Assembly (NCBI GenBank): GCA_018267825.1
Contig: JAFDXR010000001.1
Span: forward strand, 877-64,876
Origin: Bacteroidota bacterium
Lineage (GTDB): Bacteria; Bacteroidota; Bacteroidia; B-17B0; Aurantibacillaceae
DNA length: 64,000 nucleotides
Reading direction: 5' to 3'
A program made the translations under genes and the position numbers. The notes under the pieces were generated by a model that saw only the letters and a program-made list of their open reading frames with translations, was not told where the DNA came from and searched no databases. Positions 28,110-38,707 of this stretch are shown here, in pieces (position 1 is the first letter of the stretch; each line of letters opens with the position of its first letter).

Positions 28110-28982
28110 TTATGGCGTAACGGTCTTCTCTTTCCAGTTAACAGCACTCATACTGAACCAGCCAACGATCTTAACCTTGGAGGAATTTGTAGAAATATTG
28201 GTTTTGACATTCTCAGGCGTCGTAGCAAATAAGCCCGAATTGGTTGTCTGCGCCTGCACCTGTGTCAGAAAATCGAATGTTTCTTTTGTAATGGAATGAA
28301 TTTCCACGCGGCAAACATCGCCGATCTGGAAATATTCGCCAAACGGTGTAATGCCTTCTGCAACCGGCGGAATAAAGAACAATCCGTCCGTGCCCGTTCC
28401 GCCACCACCATTTTCGGTGATATTGATTTCGCCACCCTTACCAAAAAACACATTGTTACGATACGATTTCACCCAATAATAATCAGGGACTGCTCCCGGA
28501 GGGTCTATTCCGAAAAACGAGCAGCGATAGCCTTTTTTATTACTGAAAGCTGCTGAATCCTTTTTCACATCAATGCTATCGATATAGGCTGTACGATTGA
28601 GTTTCGTGGTTGATGTGTAGGTAATGCCCTGGTGCAGTACATCCAAACGGTAGGTATGCCCTACCCGGCCAATGGTGTCGCCCGGGTTGATCGGCAACAC
28701 ATAATCGCCATTCCCATTATCAGTAAAATTAAATGTAACACCATCGGTCACATCTGTGACTTTAACGGTAGCACCACTCACCGGTTGGTTTGGCTTCTGG
28801 CTGAAATAACCATCTGTATAGGTTAATCTTACTTTCTGGCTTTGGCGCATATCGTTTACGAATGCATCAATAGTCAGGATAGGACTTCCCTGGTCCAGTT
28901 TAACCTGGATAACATCTTCGCATGATGCCAATGTAAAAAGGGCGATAAATCCGGCGATATATTTGAAAAAATGACCTTTCAT
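28110..28982 (-). CDS. DUF4249 lipoprotein (partner of TonB receptor)
   Basis: The protein has 290 residues and begins with a lipoprotein signal (MKGHFFKYIAGFIALFTLASC, lipobox Cys at ~21). It then follows the DUF4249 pattern (LTIDAFVNDMRQSQKVRLTY, VSGATVKVTD). DUF4249 proteins are paired in Bacteroidota with TonB receptors that carry a carboxypeptidase-regulatory domain. The receptor gene lies immediately upstream, with a 4-bp gap. It is predicted to be an outer-membrane lipoprotein on the uptake complex. The substrate is unknown. Confidence 0.87.
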   Translation of the reverse strand: MKGHFFKYIAGFIALFTLASCEDVIQVKLDQGSPILTIDAFVNDMRQSQKVRLTYTDGYFSQKPNQPVSGATVKVTDVTDGVTFNFTDNGNGDYVLPINPGDTIGRVGHTYRLDVLHQGITYTSTTKLNRTAYIDSIDVKKDSAAFSNKKGYRCSFFGIDPPGAVPDYYWVKSYRNNVFFGKGGEINITENGGGGTGTDGLFFIPPVAEGITPFGEYFQIGDVCRVEIHSITKETFDFLTQVQAQTTNSGLFATTPENVKTNISTNSSKVKIVGWFSMSAVNWKEKTVTP

Positions 28983-28986
28983 AAAA

Positions 28987-31344
28987 TCAGAATTTAAAGT
29001 TATAGGTTAATGCAGGAACAATGGTACCGATTACGGAATACCTGACAGCTTCTGTATTTACAGGGTTATCCGGGTTATTACGGAAATAGATGGAGAATGC
29101 ATTACGGCGGTTATATACATTATATACACTCAACACCAGGGTGCTTTTCCAGCGGCGTGTCTCATTTTTCTTAAAGTTGTAGGTTACACCAACATCCAGC
29201 CGGTTATAAGATGTGTTGCGGTAGTTGTTCCGTTTATTATCTGTGTTATACGGAATCACATAACCCTGTATTTCGAGTTTTGCATTCGGGAATGTAGCCG
29301 GTGTACCGGTCATGTATACAAAGTTGGCAGAGAAACTGAAACGTTTATTAAGGTCGTAGATCAACACAGTATTGACATTGTGCGTACGGTCATATTTCGA
29401 CAGGAACCAATCACCATTGCTGATGCCACGAACCTTACGTTCGGTTTTGGATAAGGTATAAGACACCCAGCCATTGAGTTTCCCGGTTCTCTTCTTCACA
29501 TAGAGCTCAAGACCATAGGCGCGTCCGATACCCTGAATCAGATCAGCCTCCAGGTGCTTATTCAAAAGCAGATCGGCATTATCCACATAATCCAATTGAT
29601 TCTGCATGTATTTATAATACACTTCGGCAGAAGTCTCAAACATATTATCGCGGAAGTTTCTGAAATACCCCATAGCCACCTGGTCTGCAATCAATGGCTT
29701 GATATTGTTGGTGGCAGGTGTATATACATCTAAGGGTGTTGATGCGGCTGTATTGGACACAATATGCAGATACTGGGCGTTGCGGTTATAGCTCAGTTTT
29801 ACGGAACTTTTGTCGTTAATGACGTAATTGAGCGACAGGCGCGGTTCCGGGTTATTGTACTGCTTGATCGTCTGTCCGTTTTTGTAAGTCGTTTCATGAT
29901 CAAAAGGTTTGCTCTCGTTCGGAATGGTATCGCGGTATGAGTAAGCTGTACCTGCCCCGAGGTAATTGAAGAACGACCAGCGGATTCCATACTGTACGGT
30001 AAACTTCTCAGTCACCTTCTGTTCGTTGTCGATATAAATTGCTGACTCCAGTCCGTATTTATTATTGAGGCTGATATCGATGTTATTTCCTTCTTTGGTA
30101 GTAACAACAGCGCGTCCCGGGCTAAAGTTGAACATAATGGCCTGGGCTCCGAAACGAATGGTATTGCGGGAATTGAGGTAATAAATAAAATCAGGTTTTA
30201 AACTGTAATTAATGATATTTGATCTCCACTCAAATTTTTGCCCCGTACCATCATCGCTAAAGCCCAGTTCGTAATCGTAATTACTGTAAAACGTGGTGAG
30301 GTTCATAAACATCTTGGTATTGAAGATGTGGTTCCAGCGCAAGCTGGCAGTGGTATTCCCCCAGTTGAATTTAAAGCCGGCGCCAAACACATCGCGCCCC
30401 ATGTAACCGCTTACAAAAATGGTGTTTTTGTCGTTGATGATATAATTAAGTTTTGCTGTAAGATCATAGAAATAGAATTTGGCATCCTTGAGGCTCGGCA
30501 TACGCTGTTTCAGGATAGGCTTGGCCAGTACGTCAATATAACTGCGGCGGCCCGCAATAATAAAAGACGCTTTGTTTTTGATGATCGGTGCTTCGATTGA
30601 TAAGCGGCTGAAAATAGTTCCGATCCCACCATTGACCTCCAGTTTTTTATTATTCCCTTCTTTCATACGGATGTCGAGAATAGACGATGCACGGCCTCCG
30701 TACTGAGCCGGAATACCGGCTTTGATCAGCTTTACATCTTTCACGGCATCGGGATTAAATACAGAGAAAAAACCGAATAAGTGTGATGAGTTATAAACCG
30801 GCGCCTCATCGAGCAACACCAGGTTCTGATCTATATTACCCCCGCGAACGTTGAATCCGCTGGCACCTTCGCCGACAGTGGTTACACCCGGCAGGAGCTG
30901 AATGCTTTTTACAACGTCCACTTCCCCGAAGAGGGCGGGCATTTTCTGAATCTGTTTAATGTCGAGCTTGGCTACACTGATTTCCATGCTCTTCACGTTT
31001 TTATCCTCCCGCTCAGAAGACACAACGACTTCTTCAAGTTCCTTACCTTCTTCTTTCATTTCGATGGTAAGTGTCAGGTTACCCTGAAGATCAATAGCCT
31101 GTGTTACGGAAGGGTATCCCACATAGGAAAACACCAATGTGTCTGCGCCTTTTGGAAGGGTCAATGAATAAAATCCATATTCATTGGCAGAGGTACCGAT
31201 AGTTGTACCTTTTTTGGAAACGGTAGCTCCGATCAGAGCCTCCCCGTTCTTTCCATCTTTAACGTATCCGCTTACTGTAAATTTCTCCTGCGAAAAACCA
31301 GCAAACGAAAGTGCGAACAGCACCATAAAAAACCATTTTTTCAT
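28987..31344 (-). CDS. TonB-dependent receptor with CarboxypepD_reg domain
   Basis: The ATG at 31344 gives 785 residues with a signal peptide (MKKWFFMVLFALSFAGFSQ); the open frame to 31482 has no signal sequence. A carboxypeptidase-regulatory-like domain (FTVSGYVKDGKNGEALIGAT, ~20-100) precedes the plug domain (LPGVTTVGEGASGFNVRGGN, VYNSSHLFGFFSVFNPDAV) and a ~550-residue beta-barrel ending in the aromatic terminal strand (GTIVPALTYNFKF). It should import a ligand across the outer membrane with TonB energy. No sugar-degrading genes are nearby, so the ligand cannot be guessed. Confidence 0.92.
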   Translation of the reverse strand: MKKWFFMVLFALSFAGFSQEKFTVSGYVKDGKNGEALIGATVSKKGTTIGTSANEYGFYSLTLPKGADTLVFSYVGYPSVTQAIDLQGNLTLTIEMKEEGKELEEVVVSSEREDKNVKSMEISVAKLDIKQIQKMPALFGEVDVVKSIQLLPGVTTVGEGASGFNVRGGNIDQNLVLLDEAPVYNSSHLFGFFSVFNPDAVKDVKLIKAGIPAQYGGRASSILDIRMKEGNNKKLEVNGGIGTIFSRLSIEAPIIKNKASFIIAGRRSYIDVLAKPILKQRMPSLKDAKFYFYDLTAKLNYIINDKNTIFVSGYMGRDVFGAGFKFNWGNTTASLRWNHIFNTKMFMNLTTFYSNYDYELGFSDDGTGQKFEWRSNIINYSLKPDFIYYLNSRNTIRFGAQAIMFNFSPGRAVVTTKEGNNIDISLNNKYGLESAIYIDNEQKVTEKFTVQYGIRWSFFNYLGAGTAYSYRDTIPNESKPFDHETTYKNGQTIKQYNNPEPRLSLNYVINDKSSVKLSYNRNAQYLHIVSNTAASTPLDVYTPATNNIKPLIADQVAMGYFRNFRDNMFETSAEVYYKYMQNQLDYVDNADLLLNKHLEADLIQGIGRAYGLELYVKKRTGKLNGWVSYTLSKTERKVRGISNGDWFLSKYDRTHNVNTVLIYDLNKRFSFSANFVYMTGTPATFPNAKLEIQGYVIPYNTDNKRNNYRNTSYNRLDVGVTYNFKKNETRRWKSTLVLSVYNVYNRRNAFSIYFRNNPDNPVNTEAVRYSVIGTIVPALTYNFKF

Positions 31345-31525
31345 AAGTATCGTATTAACGATGGTAACGTGTAAAAAATTATGCGACAAATGTAGGAAAC
31401 TTTTGTTACTAAAATAGTTTCCGTTATTAAATCTTTCGGCATAATCGGTGAATGGTAACTGCCGGCAGGCGAAAATTAACATATCGTTTTTTGTGTAAAA
31501 CCGTACTTACCCCTATTTGTTAAAT

Positions 31526-31559
31526 AAAAAAAACCTCCGGAAAGCATTCCGGAGGTTTA
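31526..31559 (-). terminator. Rho-independent terminator downstream of tex
   Basis: The perfect stem AAACCTCCGGAA / TTCCGGAGGTTT encloses AGCA and ends on the minus strand in a run of eight T. It lies ~53 bp past the tex stop codon. Confidence 0.9.
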
Positions 31560-31612
31560 TGAATCCCATTCTACTAAATGGTGAAGCTTAAAACGTAGAA
31601 ATACCTGCCTGG

Positions 31613-33856
31613 TTATTTCCCGAATTTGCCCTTTAAAGCGGCTAATGCCGATTTCATATCGTTTGGATCGTAGGCTGCTTCCTGTTTTTGGGCAGGTTGC
31701 TTCCTGGAAGCTACAACACCTTCACCTTTCATGGATAATGCAATCCGCTTACGTTTCACATCCACTTCCGTGACATTTACCCATACCTTCTGCCCTACTT
31801 TTACCACGGTATTAGGATCGTCGACAAAGGTATCGCTGAGCTGGGAAATATGTACGAGTCCATCCTGATGTACACCCACGTCCACAAAAGCACCGAAGTT
31901 GGTAACATTGGTGACAATACCAGGTAGACGCATGCCTTCGCGAAGATCACTGATCTCATGCACATGCTCGTCGAAACTAAAAATTTCAAAGGATTTACGC
32001 GGGTCACGACCCGGCTTTTCGAGCTCCGACATAATATCTTTCAGGGTTGGTAAACCAACTGTGTCTGTTACATATGCATTCAGATTTATTTTTTTGCGGG
32101 TTTCCTTATCCCGGATCAGATCGTCGATGCTGCAGCCCAGGTCAGAAGCCATTTTCTCCACAATATGGTAACTTTCCGGGTGAACCGCACTTTTATCGAG
32201 CGGATGCACACCATCGCGGATGCGAAGGAACCCGGAACACTGTTCAAATACTTTTTCGCCCATGCGCGGCACTTCCAAAAGGGCACGGCGCGATTTAAAG
32301 GGTCCGTTCTCATTGCGGTACTCAACAATATTTTTAGCCAGTGTTTCACCGATCCCCGACACATATGATAATAGCTGTTTAGAGGCTGTGTTTAATTCAA
32401 CACCAACACCATTCACACAGCTCATCACCACATCGTCCAGTTTTTGTTTGAGGGCAACCTGGTCTACATCGTGCTGATACTGCCCGACGCCGATAGACTT
32501 CGGATCAATTTTTACAAGTTCGGCCAACGGATCGGCCAGGCGACGGCCAATGGATACGGCTCCACGCACAGTCAGGTCATACTCTCCGAATTCTTCACGG
32601 GCAGCTTCACTGGCTGAATATACGGAGGCTCCGGCCTCGCTGACAACAATCACCGGGATTTCTTTTGGCAATACATCAATGCCGCGGATAAACTGTTCCG
32701 TTTCGCGTGATGCGGTTCCGTTACCGATGGCGATGGCTTCGATATTGTGTTTGGCGGCATATGCCAGGATTATATTTTCGGCCTCAGTAACCCGTCTTTG
32801 AGGTTCGTGCGGATAAATTACCGTTTCTTCGAGAAGCTTGCCCTGGGCATCGAGCGCTACAAGCTTACAGCCTGACTTGAATCCCGGATCAAGTGCCAGG
32901 ATCCGTTTTTGGCCGAGTGGCGAAGCCAGTAAGAGTTCGCGCAGGTTTTCGGCAAATACCTGGATGGCTTTTTCATCGGCCTGTTGTTTGGTCAGCAGGC
33001 GCATTTCCGCTTCAATGCTGGGTTGTAGCAGGCGCTTATAGCCGTCGTAAATAGCTTCGGTAATCTGCTCGGCACATTCGCCGCGGCTTTTAATAAAATG
33101 TTTGGTCAGAATATCGTGTGCTTCTTCATCCTCCACTGTAATATCGATGATGAGAATATCTTCTTTTTCGCCACGGCGCATAGCCAGCATACGGTGCGAC
33201 GGGCAGTTCATCAGTTTTTCCTGCCATTCGAAATAATCTTCAAATTTCTCTCCTTCTTCTTCCTTACCACGGATAACACGGCTCTTAATGGTAGCGCTGC
33301 GCTTGAAGAGTTGACGCAGGCTCTCGCGCACATTGGCTTCCTCACTTACAATTTCTGCGATAATATCGCGTGCGCCCTGCAATGCCTCTTCCGGGTTCTC
33401 AACGCCTTTGTCTTTATCCACAAATTTGAGTGCTTCCGGAAACAACTCTTTGGTTTGCTGTTCAAGAATCAATAAAGCCAGGGGCTCCAATCCTTTTTCG
33501 CGGGCCACTGTAGCTTTGGTACGGCGTTTTGGTTTATAGGGCAGGTAAAGATCCTCGAGTTTGGAAAGTGTATCGGCTTCCTGGATCTTTTCTTTCAGTT
33601 CTTCGGTTAATTTACCCTGCGATTCAATGGATTTAAGGATGCTTTCGCGGCGCTGCTCCAATTGGCGCAGGCGTTCAATTTCCGTTTTGATGGTCAGGAT
33701 CTGTACTTCGTCCAGACTGCCGGTTACCTCTTTCCGGTAACGGGAAATAAATGGTACAGTGGCGCCTTCGTCTAATAAATTAACCGTGGCAGTAACTTGT
33801 TTGGTGTCGATGTTCAGGTCATCGGCAATTTTAAAAAATAATCTTACGTCGCTCAT
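31613..33856 (-). CDS. tex: Tex-family RNA-binding transcription accessory protein
   Basis: The protein has 747 residues with the Tex layout: an N-terminal helical region (ATVPFISRYRKEVTGSLDE), the YqgF/RNase-H-like core (RILALDPGFKSGCKLVALD, ~323-341), the helix-hairpin-helix block (LLSYVSGIGETLAKNIVEYR) and a C-terminal S1 domain (GIVTNVTNFGAFVDVGVHQD). Tex binds nucleic acid and is related to eukaryotic Spt6. Length and order are typical. It is monocistronic with its own terminator. The 152 bp upstream gap shows nothing else. Confidence 0.95.
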   Translation of the reverse strand: MSDVRLFFKIADDLNIDTKQVTATVNLLDEGATVPFISRYRKEVTGSLDEVQILTIKTEIERLRQLEQRRESILKSIESQGKLTEELKEKIQEADTLSKLEDLYLPYKPKRRTKATVAREKGLEPLALLILEQQTKELFPEALKFVDKDKGVENPEEALQGARDIIAEIVSEEANVRESLRQLFKRSATIKSRVIRGKEEEGEKFEDYFEWQEKLMNCPSHRMLAMRRGEKEDILIIDITVEDEEAHDILTKHFIKSRGECAEQITEAIYDGYKRLLQPSIEAEMRLLTKQQADEKAIQVFAENLRELLLASPLGQKRILALDPGFKSGCKLVALDAQGKLLEETVIYPHEPQRRVTEAENIILAYAAKHNIEAIAIGNGTASRETEQFIRGIDVLPKEIPVIVVSEAGASVYSASEAAREEFGEYDLTVRGAVSIGRRLADPLAELVKIDPKSIGVGQYQHDVDQVALKQKLDDVVMSCVNGVGVELNTASKQLLSYVSGIGETLAKNIVEYRNENGPFKSRRALLEVPRMGEKVFEQCSGFLRIRDGVHPLDKSAVHPESYHIVEKMASDLGCSIDDLIRDKETRKKINLNAYVTDTVGLPTLKDIMSELEKPGRDPRKSFEIFSFDEHVHEISDLREGMRLPGIVTNVTNFGAFVDVGVHQDGLVHISQLSDTFVDDPNTVVKVGQKVWVNVTEVDVKRKRIALSMKGEGVVASRKQPAQKQEAAYDPNDMKSALAALKGKFGK

Positions 33857-34008
33857 TTCTACAGGTGTTTACGAGCAAAGATAAAATTATAAAAGGCCTT
33901 TCAGGGGGCTTTTTATCAACAAAGCAGGATGTTAAAAAGAAACCTGATTTCAGGTCAAGGTATTTGCAATGTTGTATTGTGAACTTATTACTTTACTAAA
34001 GATAAGTA

Positions 34009-35376
34009 CTAAAGCAACTCAGCCAGTACAAAACCTTCTTCATCTATAGAAGTGGTTTTAACGGATACTTTTTGGTTGACAAGCGTAGTCGTAAAAGGAT
34101 ATTTTACTTTGACATAATTTTCAGAGAATCCGAACATGAAGCCATTTTTATTTTCATGTTCAAATAAAATGGTATGCTCCTGTGCCAGGTTATTTTCATA
34201 AAACGCACGGAGTTTTTTTGCAGAAAGTATCCGTAACATTTTATTGCGGCGCTTGCGTTCAGCCATTGGTACCGGGTCTGGCATCAGGATGGCTTCGGTA
34301 TTTTCGCGCTCGCTATAGGTAAATACGTGCAGGTAGGAAATATCGAGCGACTGCAGGAAGCTGTATGTTTCCTGAAACTCAGCCTCTGTTTCACCGGGAA
34401 ATCCGACAATCACATCAACACCTATACAGCAATGCGGCATCAGGCTTTTTATTTTTGACACGCGATCAGCATACAGATCACGCAGGTAACGACGTTTCAT
34501 GCGCTTAAGAACGGCATCGCTCCCCGATTGCAGGGGAATGTGAAAATGGGGTACAAAGCGTTTGGATTGTGCTACAAATTCAATGATCTCATCTTTCAGC
34601 AGGTTGGGTTCAATGGATGAAATGCGAATTCGTTCAATACCTTCAACATCGTCCAGCGCTTTCACCAGATCGAGAAAGGTGTACTCTTTTCGTTTGCGGA
34701 TATCACCGCCTATTTCAACGCCATAGCCAAAGTCGCCGAGGTTAACGCCTGTCAATACAATTTCCTTTACTCCGGAAGCTGCAATTTTGCGGGCATTAGC
34801 AATAACATTTTCAATACTATCGCTACGGCTTTTGCCACGTGCCAGCGGAATGGTACAAAATGTACAGCTGTAATCGCAGCCATCCTGTACTTTCAGAAAT
34901 GAACGGGTACGATCGCCTACCGAATAAGCATCAATAAAAGAACTGACTTCGGAGATCTCGCAATTATGTACTTCGGTATTCTGATTTTTACCGGAGAGGT
35001 TGATGTAATTCAGCAGTTTGAATTTTTCCGAAGCCCCCAGCACTACATCCACGCCTTCGATCTGAGCAATCTGCTCGGGCTTGAGCTGGGCATAACAACC
35101 AACAATGGCAATAAAGGCATCGGGATTATGCGACAAGGCCGACCGCACGATCTGCTTGCATTCCTTATCGGCATTTTCTGTTACAGAACAGGTATTGATC
35201 ACATATACATCTGCTCCCTCATCGAATGTTTTTTTCTGAAATCCTTTTTCGTAGAATAAACGCGCGATTGTGGATGTTTCAGAAAAATTAAGTTTACAGC
35301 CCAATGTATGAAACGCTACTGTTTTACCAGCGAAGGCCGTTTCAGTATTTACATCTATAAGGGGCTGCATTTGCAT
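34009..35376 (-). CDS. mtaB: tRNA (N6-threonylcarbamoyladenosine(37)-C2)-methylthiotransferase MtaB
   Basis: The protein has 455 residues. The N-terminal UPF0004 domain has its three cluster cysteines (LGCKLN, INTCSVTE, VGCYAQ). The radical-SAM domain has the CxxxCxxC motif (DGCDYSCTFCTIPLARGKSR), and a short C-terminal TRAM-like region follows. The pattern with GCKLN and SVTENADKEC points to MtaB, which converts t6A37 to ms2t6A37 in tRNA, and away from MiaB or RimO. It is a separate minus-strand unit 62 bp downstream of the mgtA stop. Confidence 0.92.
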   Translation of the reverse strand: MQMQPLIDVNTETAFAGKTVAFHTLGCKLNFSETSTIARLFYEKGFQKKTFDEGADVYVINTCSVTENADKECKQIVRSALSHNPDAFIAIVGCYAQLKPEQIAQIEGVDVVLGASEKFKLLNYINLSGKNQNTEVHNCEISEVSSFIDAYSVGDRTRSFLKVQDGCDYSCTFCTIPLARGKSRSDSIENVIANARKIAASGVKEIVLTGVNLGDFGYGVEIGGDIRKRKEYTFLDLVKALDDVEGIERIRISSIEPNLLKDEIIEFVAQSKRFVPHFHIPLQSGSDAVLKRMKRRYLRDLYADRVSKIKSLMPHCCIGVDVIVGFPGETEAEFQETYSFLQSLDISYLHVFTYSERENTEAILMPDPVPMAERKRRNKMLRILSAKKLRAFYENNLAQEHTILFEHENKNGFMFGFSENYVKVKYPFTTTLVNQKVSVKTTSIDEEGFVLAELL

Positions 35377-35438
35377 AAGACCGCAAAAATACCGAAAAAT
35401 CAGGAATTATAAAACATGAAAAAAGACTGCTGGCAACC

Positions 35439-37955
35439 TTATTCCAGCGGGTGTTTGCGGGCCTGCCATCTGAAAAAGAGTACTTTGAGCAGGTCGGCAC
35501 TGGCCACATATAACAAAAGGATAAGCGCAATAGCCAACACCTGTTGTACATGGGCAATACTGATATTGAGCAGGCCGGCAAATGGCGAAACAGGCAACAG
35601 CACAGTTATGAGTCCTGCAATAGCACTCGTAATGAGCAGAGAGCGGCCGGGCACACTTTTCAGGAAAGATTTACGGGTCCGGATCACAAAAAGAATGAGC
35701 AATTCGGTAAGTACCGACTCGAGAAACCAACCTGTCTGGAATTGTGAATCCTTTAAGCGAAAATAATAGTACATGACATAAAACGTGGCGAAATCGAAGA
35801 GCGAACTATGAATCCCGAATACAATCATAAACCGGCGAATGGTCTTCATATTCCATTGGCCGGGCTTTTCCAGCACTTCGTCGTCTACATTATCTGAAGC
35901 AACCGAAAGGTATGGAAAATCGGTAAGGAAATTGGTCAGAAGGATTTGTTTGGGCAACATGGGCAGGAACGGCAGCATGAGCGAAGCTCCGGCAACACTG
36001 AACATATTACCGAATGTAGCGCCGGTATTGATCAGGATATATTTCATGGAATTGGCAAAAGATTTGCGGCCTTCCACAATACCGTCAGCCAGTACCAACA
36101 GGCTTTTCTCCAGCAACACAAAATCAGCTACATCTTTAGCTACATCCACAGCATCGTTTACCGAGATACCTGTATCGGCTGCATGAATAGCGGCTACATC
36201 ATTAATACCATCGCCCATGTAGGCCACTGTTTTTCCGGCTTTCTGAAGTGCCCGTATGATACGTTCTTTCTGGTGTGGTTCAATTTCAGCGAACAGGTTG
36301 GTATCAAGCACCTGCACGGCCAGTGCTTCAGGCGACATATTGTTCAGCTCGGTACCTGTTATAATTTTGGGTGACTCTATGCCAAGTTGCTTTGCTGTGT
36401 ACTGTGCAATATACCTGTTATCACCTGTAATAATTTTGGTAGCTACACTGAGTGATTTCAGTTTTTCAATGGCCTCGACAGAGCTTTCTTTCAACGGATC
36501 GATCAGGAGAATAAAACCCATAAAAACCATGGCGGTTTCGTCTTCTTTCTGAATTTTAGGTGTTGCGTGTGCCTTCCGGCAAACGCCAATAACCCTGTAC
36601 CCCTCTGCACCAAAGGCCTGGAAGCGTTGCTCGAGATCCTGTCTGACAGTCGCATCGATTTCTTTTACTTCACCATTTGCTTCATACTGTGAACAGATAC
36701 CCAGTATATTCGGCACGGCCCCTTTGGTAATAATGGTATTTTGTCCATGCCCCGCAACAAGCACCGACAAACGTTTCCGGATGAAGTCATAGGGTATTTC
36801 ATTCAGTTTTTCGTAACCTGTTGTGTCCAGTTTCAGGCTTAGGATAGCCTCATCGATCGGGTTATTGAAGCCGTTCTGAAAAGCAGCATTGAGATAGGCG
36901 AGTTGCTGTAATGGTTTGTTTTCATGCCCAAGCGGATCAAGCATTTGCTTTACCTGAATGACACCTTCGGTGATAGTTCCTGTTTTATCGGTACAAAGTA
37001 TGTTGACTTCCCCGAAATTAAAAATTGAGGAAAGTTTTTTGACAATAACTTTTTTCACCATCATACGGCGGGCTCCGGCCGACATGGCAAAGGTCATGAT
37101 AGCCGGCAGCAATTCAGGCGCCATTCCTACGGCAATGGCCAGTGAGAAAAGGATCGAATCGAAGAGCGGTTTCTTGAAGTACAGGTTTACACCGAGAATG
37201 AGGATAGATAATACAATAGTGATCTGCAAAATAAAAAAGCCAAAGCCTTTAATGCCTTTTTCAAATGCTGTTTCTGTCTGGCCTTGCAGACTTTTCTGAA
37301 TCTTCCCGAAAACAGAATCGTTACCCGTAAACACCACCAAAGCCTCGGCACTGCCGCTCACTACACTTGTGCCCTTCCAGAGGCAATTGTATTTTCCGGA
37401 GATCGTCAGGTTCTCATCCACAGTCCCGGCCATTTTTTCAACCGGGTAGGATTCGCCGGTAAGTGCACTTTCATTGACATGCAGCTCATTGGCCGAAATA
37501 ATGCGGCAGTCTTCCGGTATGATATCGCCGGCTTTAAACAGAATGATATCGCCCGCCACCACATCCTCGGCATTTACCTCTGTTTCTTTATTATTACGTC
37601 GGACCTGACATTTCAGTTTTATGATCTGCTGTAGTTTTTCGACCGCTCTGCTGGCTTTGAGTTCCTGGAAAAAACTCATGAAACCGGTACTCAACAGTAT
37701 GAATAAAATGATAATAGTATCGGAGCTTTCACCCAGGCTCGCCGAAAGAATAACTGCTATAATTAACAACAACACCAATGGATTGGTGAATTGACGCAGT
37801 AATAATTTTAATTCGCGGAAAAACCGGCTTTCTTTTTTTTGAGAATTCCGAAGTGCGATGATGCGTTGCCTGGCTGTTTCGTCCGAAAGTCCGCTTGCAG
37901 AACTGTTGAGCCCGGCATATAATGTTTCTATACTATCGGAGGAGATGTGCGGCAT
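35439..37955 (-). CDS. mgtA: Magnesium-translocating P-type ATPase
   Basis: The protein has 838 residues, slightly shorter than the ~900 of enterobacterial MgtA. It has the actuator TGES motif (167-170), the phosphorylation site Asp323 in CTDKTGT, the MGDGINDVAAIHAADTG hinge and the P3B-type membrane motif AVGMAPELLPAIM (~275-287). It imports Mg2+ using ATP. The gene lies 11 bp downstream of a potassium-channel-like gene, so the two are probably cotranscribed. No M-box-like leader was recognised upstream. Confidence 0.92.
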   Translation of the reverse strand: MPHISSDSIETLYAGLNSSASGLSDETARQRIIALRNSQKKESRFFRELKLLLRQFTNPLVLLLIIAVILSASLGESSDTIIILFILLSTGFMSFFQELKASRAVEKLQQIIKLKCQVRRNNKETEVNAEDVVAGDIILFKAGDIIPEDCRIISANELHVNESALTGESYPVEKMAGTVDENLTISGKYNCLWKGTSVVSGSAEALVVFTGNDSVFGKIQKSLQGQTETAFEKGIKGFGFFILQITIVLSILILGVNLYFKKPLFDSILFSLAIAVGMAPELLPAIMTFAMSAGARRMMVKKVIVKKLSSIFNFGEVNILCTDKTGTITEGVIQVKQMLDPLGHENKPLQQLAYLNAAFQNGFNNPIDEAILSLKLDTTGYEKLNEIPYDFIRKRLSVLVAGHGQNTIITKGAVPNILGICSQYEANGEVKEIDATVRQDLEQRFQAFGAEGYRVIGVCRKAHATPKIQKEDETAMVFMGFILLIDPLKESSVEAIEKLKSLSVATKIITGDNRYIAQYTAKQLGIESPKIITGTELNNMSPEALAVQVLDTNLFAEIEPHQKERIIRALQKAGKTVAYMGDGINDVAAIHAADTGISVNDAVDVAKDVADFVLLEKSLLVLADGIVEGRKSFANSMKYILINTGATFGNMFSVAGASLMLPFLPMLPKQILLTNFLTDFPYLSVASDNVDDEVLEKPGQWNMKTIRRFMIVFGIHSSLFDFATFYVMYYYFRLKDSQFQTGWFLESVLTELLILFVIRTRKSFLKSVPGRSLLITSAIAGLITVLLPVSPFAGLLNISIAHVQQVLAIALILLLYVASADLLKVLFFRWQARKHPLE

Positions 37956-37966
37956 GAGGGCTGGGT

Positions 37967-38551
37967 TTAACGGCTCTTTTTAGAGTCTTTTGCTTTAGGT
38001 TCCTTTTTATACTTCCGCAGCGAGAATGAATAATTGTTATTGGAGAATGATTCTTTCAGGCTGACAAAATCAGATAAAATAAAGATAATAGTAATAAATG
38101 AGATAATGATCTCGAATGTTACAATAGTCTTGGCAAACATGCTTACAGGTGTAACGTCACCAAAACCGAAGTTCGAGAAATTAAGCAGGCTGAAATACAC
38201 CATTTCGAAAAAACGCCGGCCAAATGACAAACCTTCAGGCACTCCGTTAAAAGAATGCGGTTCCACCTGGTAAAGACACATAAAATCGACGCCGAACGAG
38301 AGTACGATCAATGCTATATTAATAGCCATAAAAGCCAGAAAATTATGGTAGGCCACATCATTGCGCGTCGCTTCGAGTATTTTCCGGAGGCTTTCCACAA
38401 AAAAGAAAATGGACTTAAAAACGACGATTCCAAGAATCAGGAATTTAGTTACGATATCATCAAAAAATTCGAGGCTATCGACATAAAATATCAATACGCC
38501 CATCAGGATAACGAAAAGGTATTTGCCTACTATGCCTCTGAAAAGTCCCAT
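37967..38551 (-). CDS. Ion-channel protein (two-helix K+-channel pore family)
   Basis: The protein has 194 residues with four hydrophobic segments. The last two flank a pore loop with the filter-like sequence NFSNFGFGDVTPVS (~130-143), a variant of TxGYGDxTP. This fits the Ion_trans_2 family. There is no cytoplasmic RCK/TrkA-N domain. Co-expression with mgtA suggests a role in cation homeostasis; selectivity for K+ is probable but not proven because the second filter position is Phe. Confidence 0.82.
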   Translation of the reverse strand: MGLFRGIVGKYLFVILMGVLIFYVDSLEFFDDIVTKFLILGIVVFKSIFFFVESLRKILEATRNDVAYHNFLAFMAINIALIVLSFGVDFMCLYQVEPHSFNGVPEGLSFGRRFFEMVYFSLLNFSNFGFGDVTPVSMFAKTIVTFEIIISFITIIFILSDFVSLKESFSNNNYSFSLRKYKKEPKAKDSKKSR

Positions 38552-38707
38552 ATGCTCAGGTGTTTATACGTATGTAAATTTAATCCGATGTTATTTCTGA
38601 TTTCATGAGTTTTATCATAATTTTTAACCATGAAAATCAGTTAATTTTCTCACGGGTACGGAATCACCGGGCTTTTCGCTATTTTTGATCTGATTATTTT
38701 CCAAATT

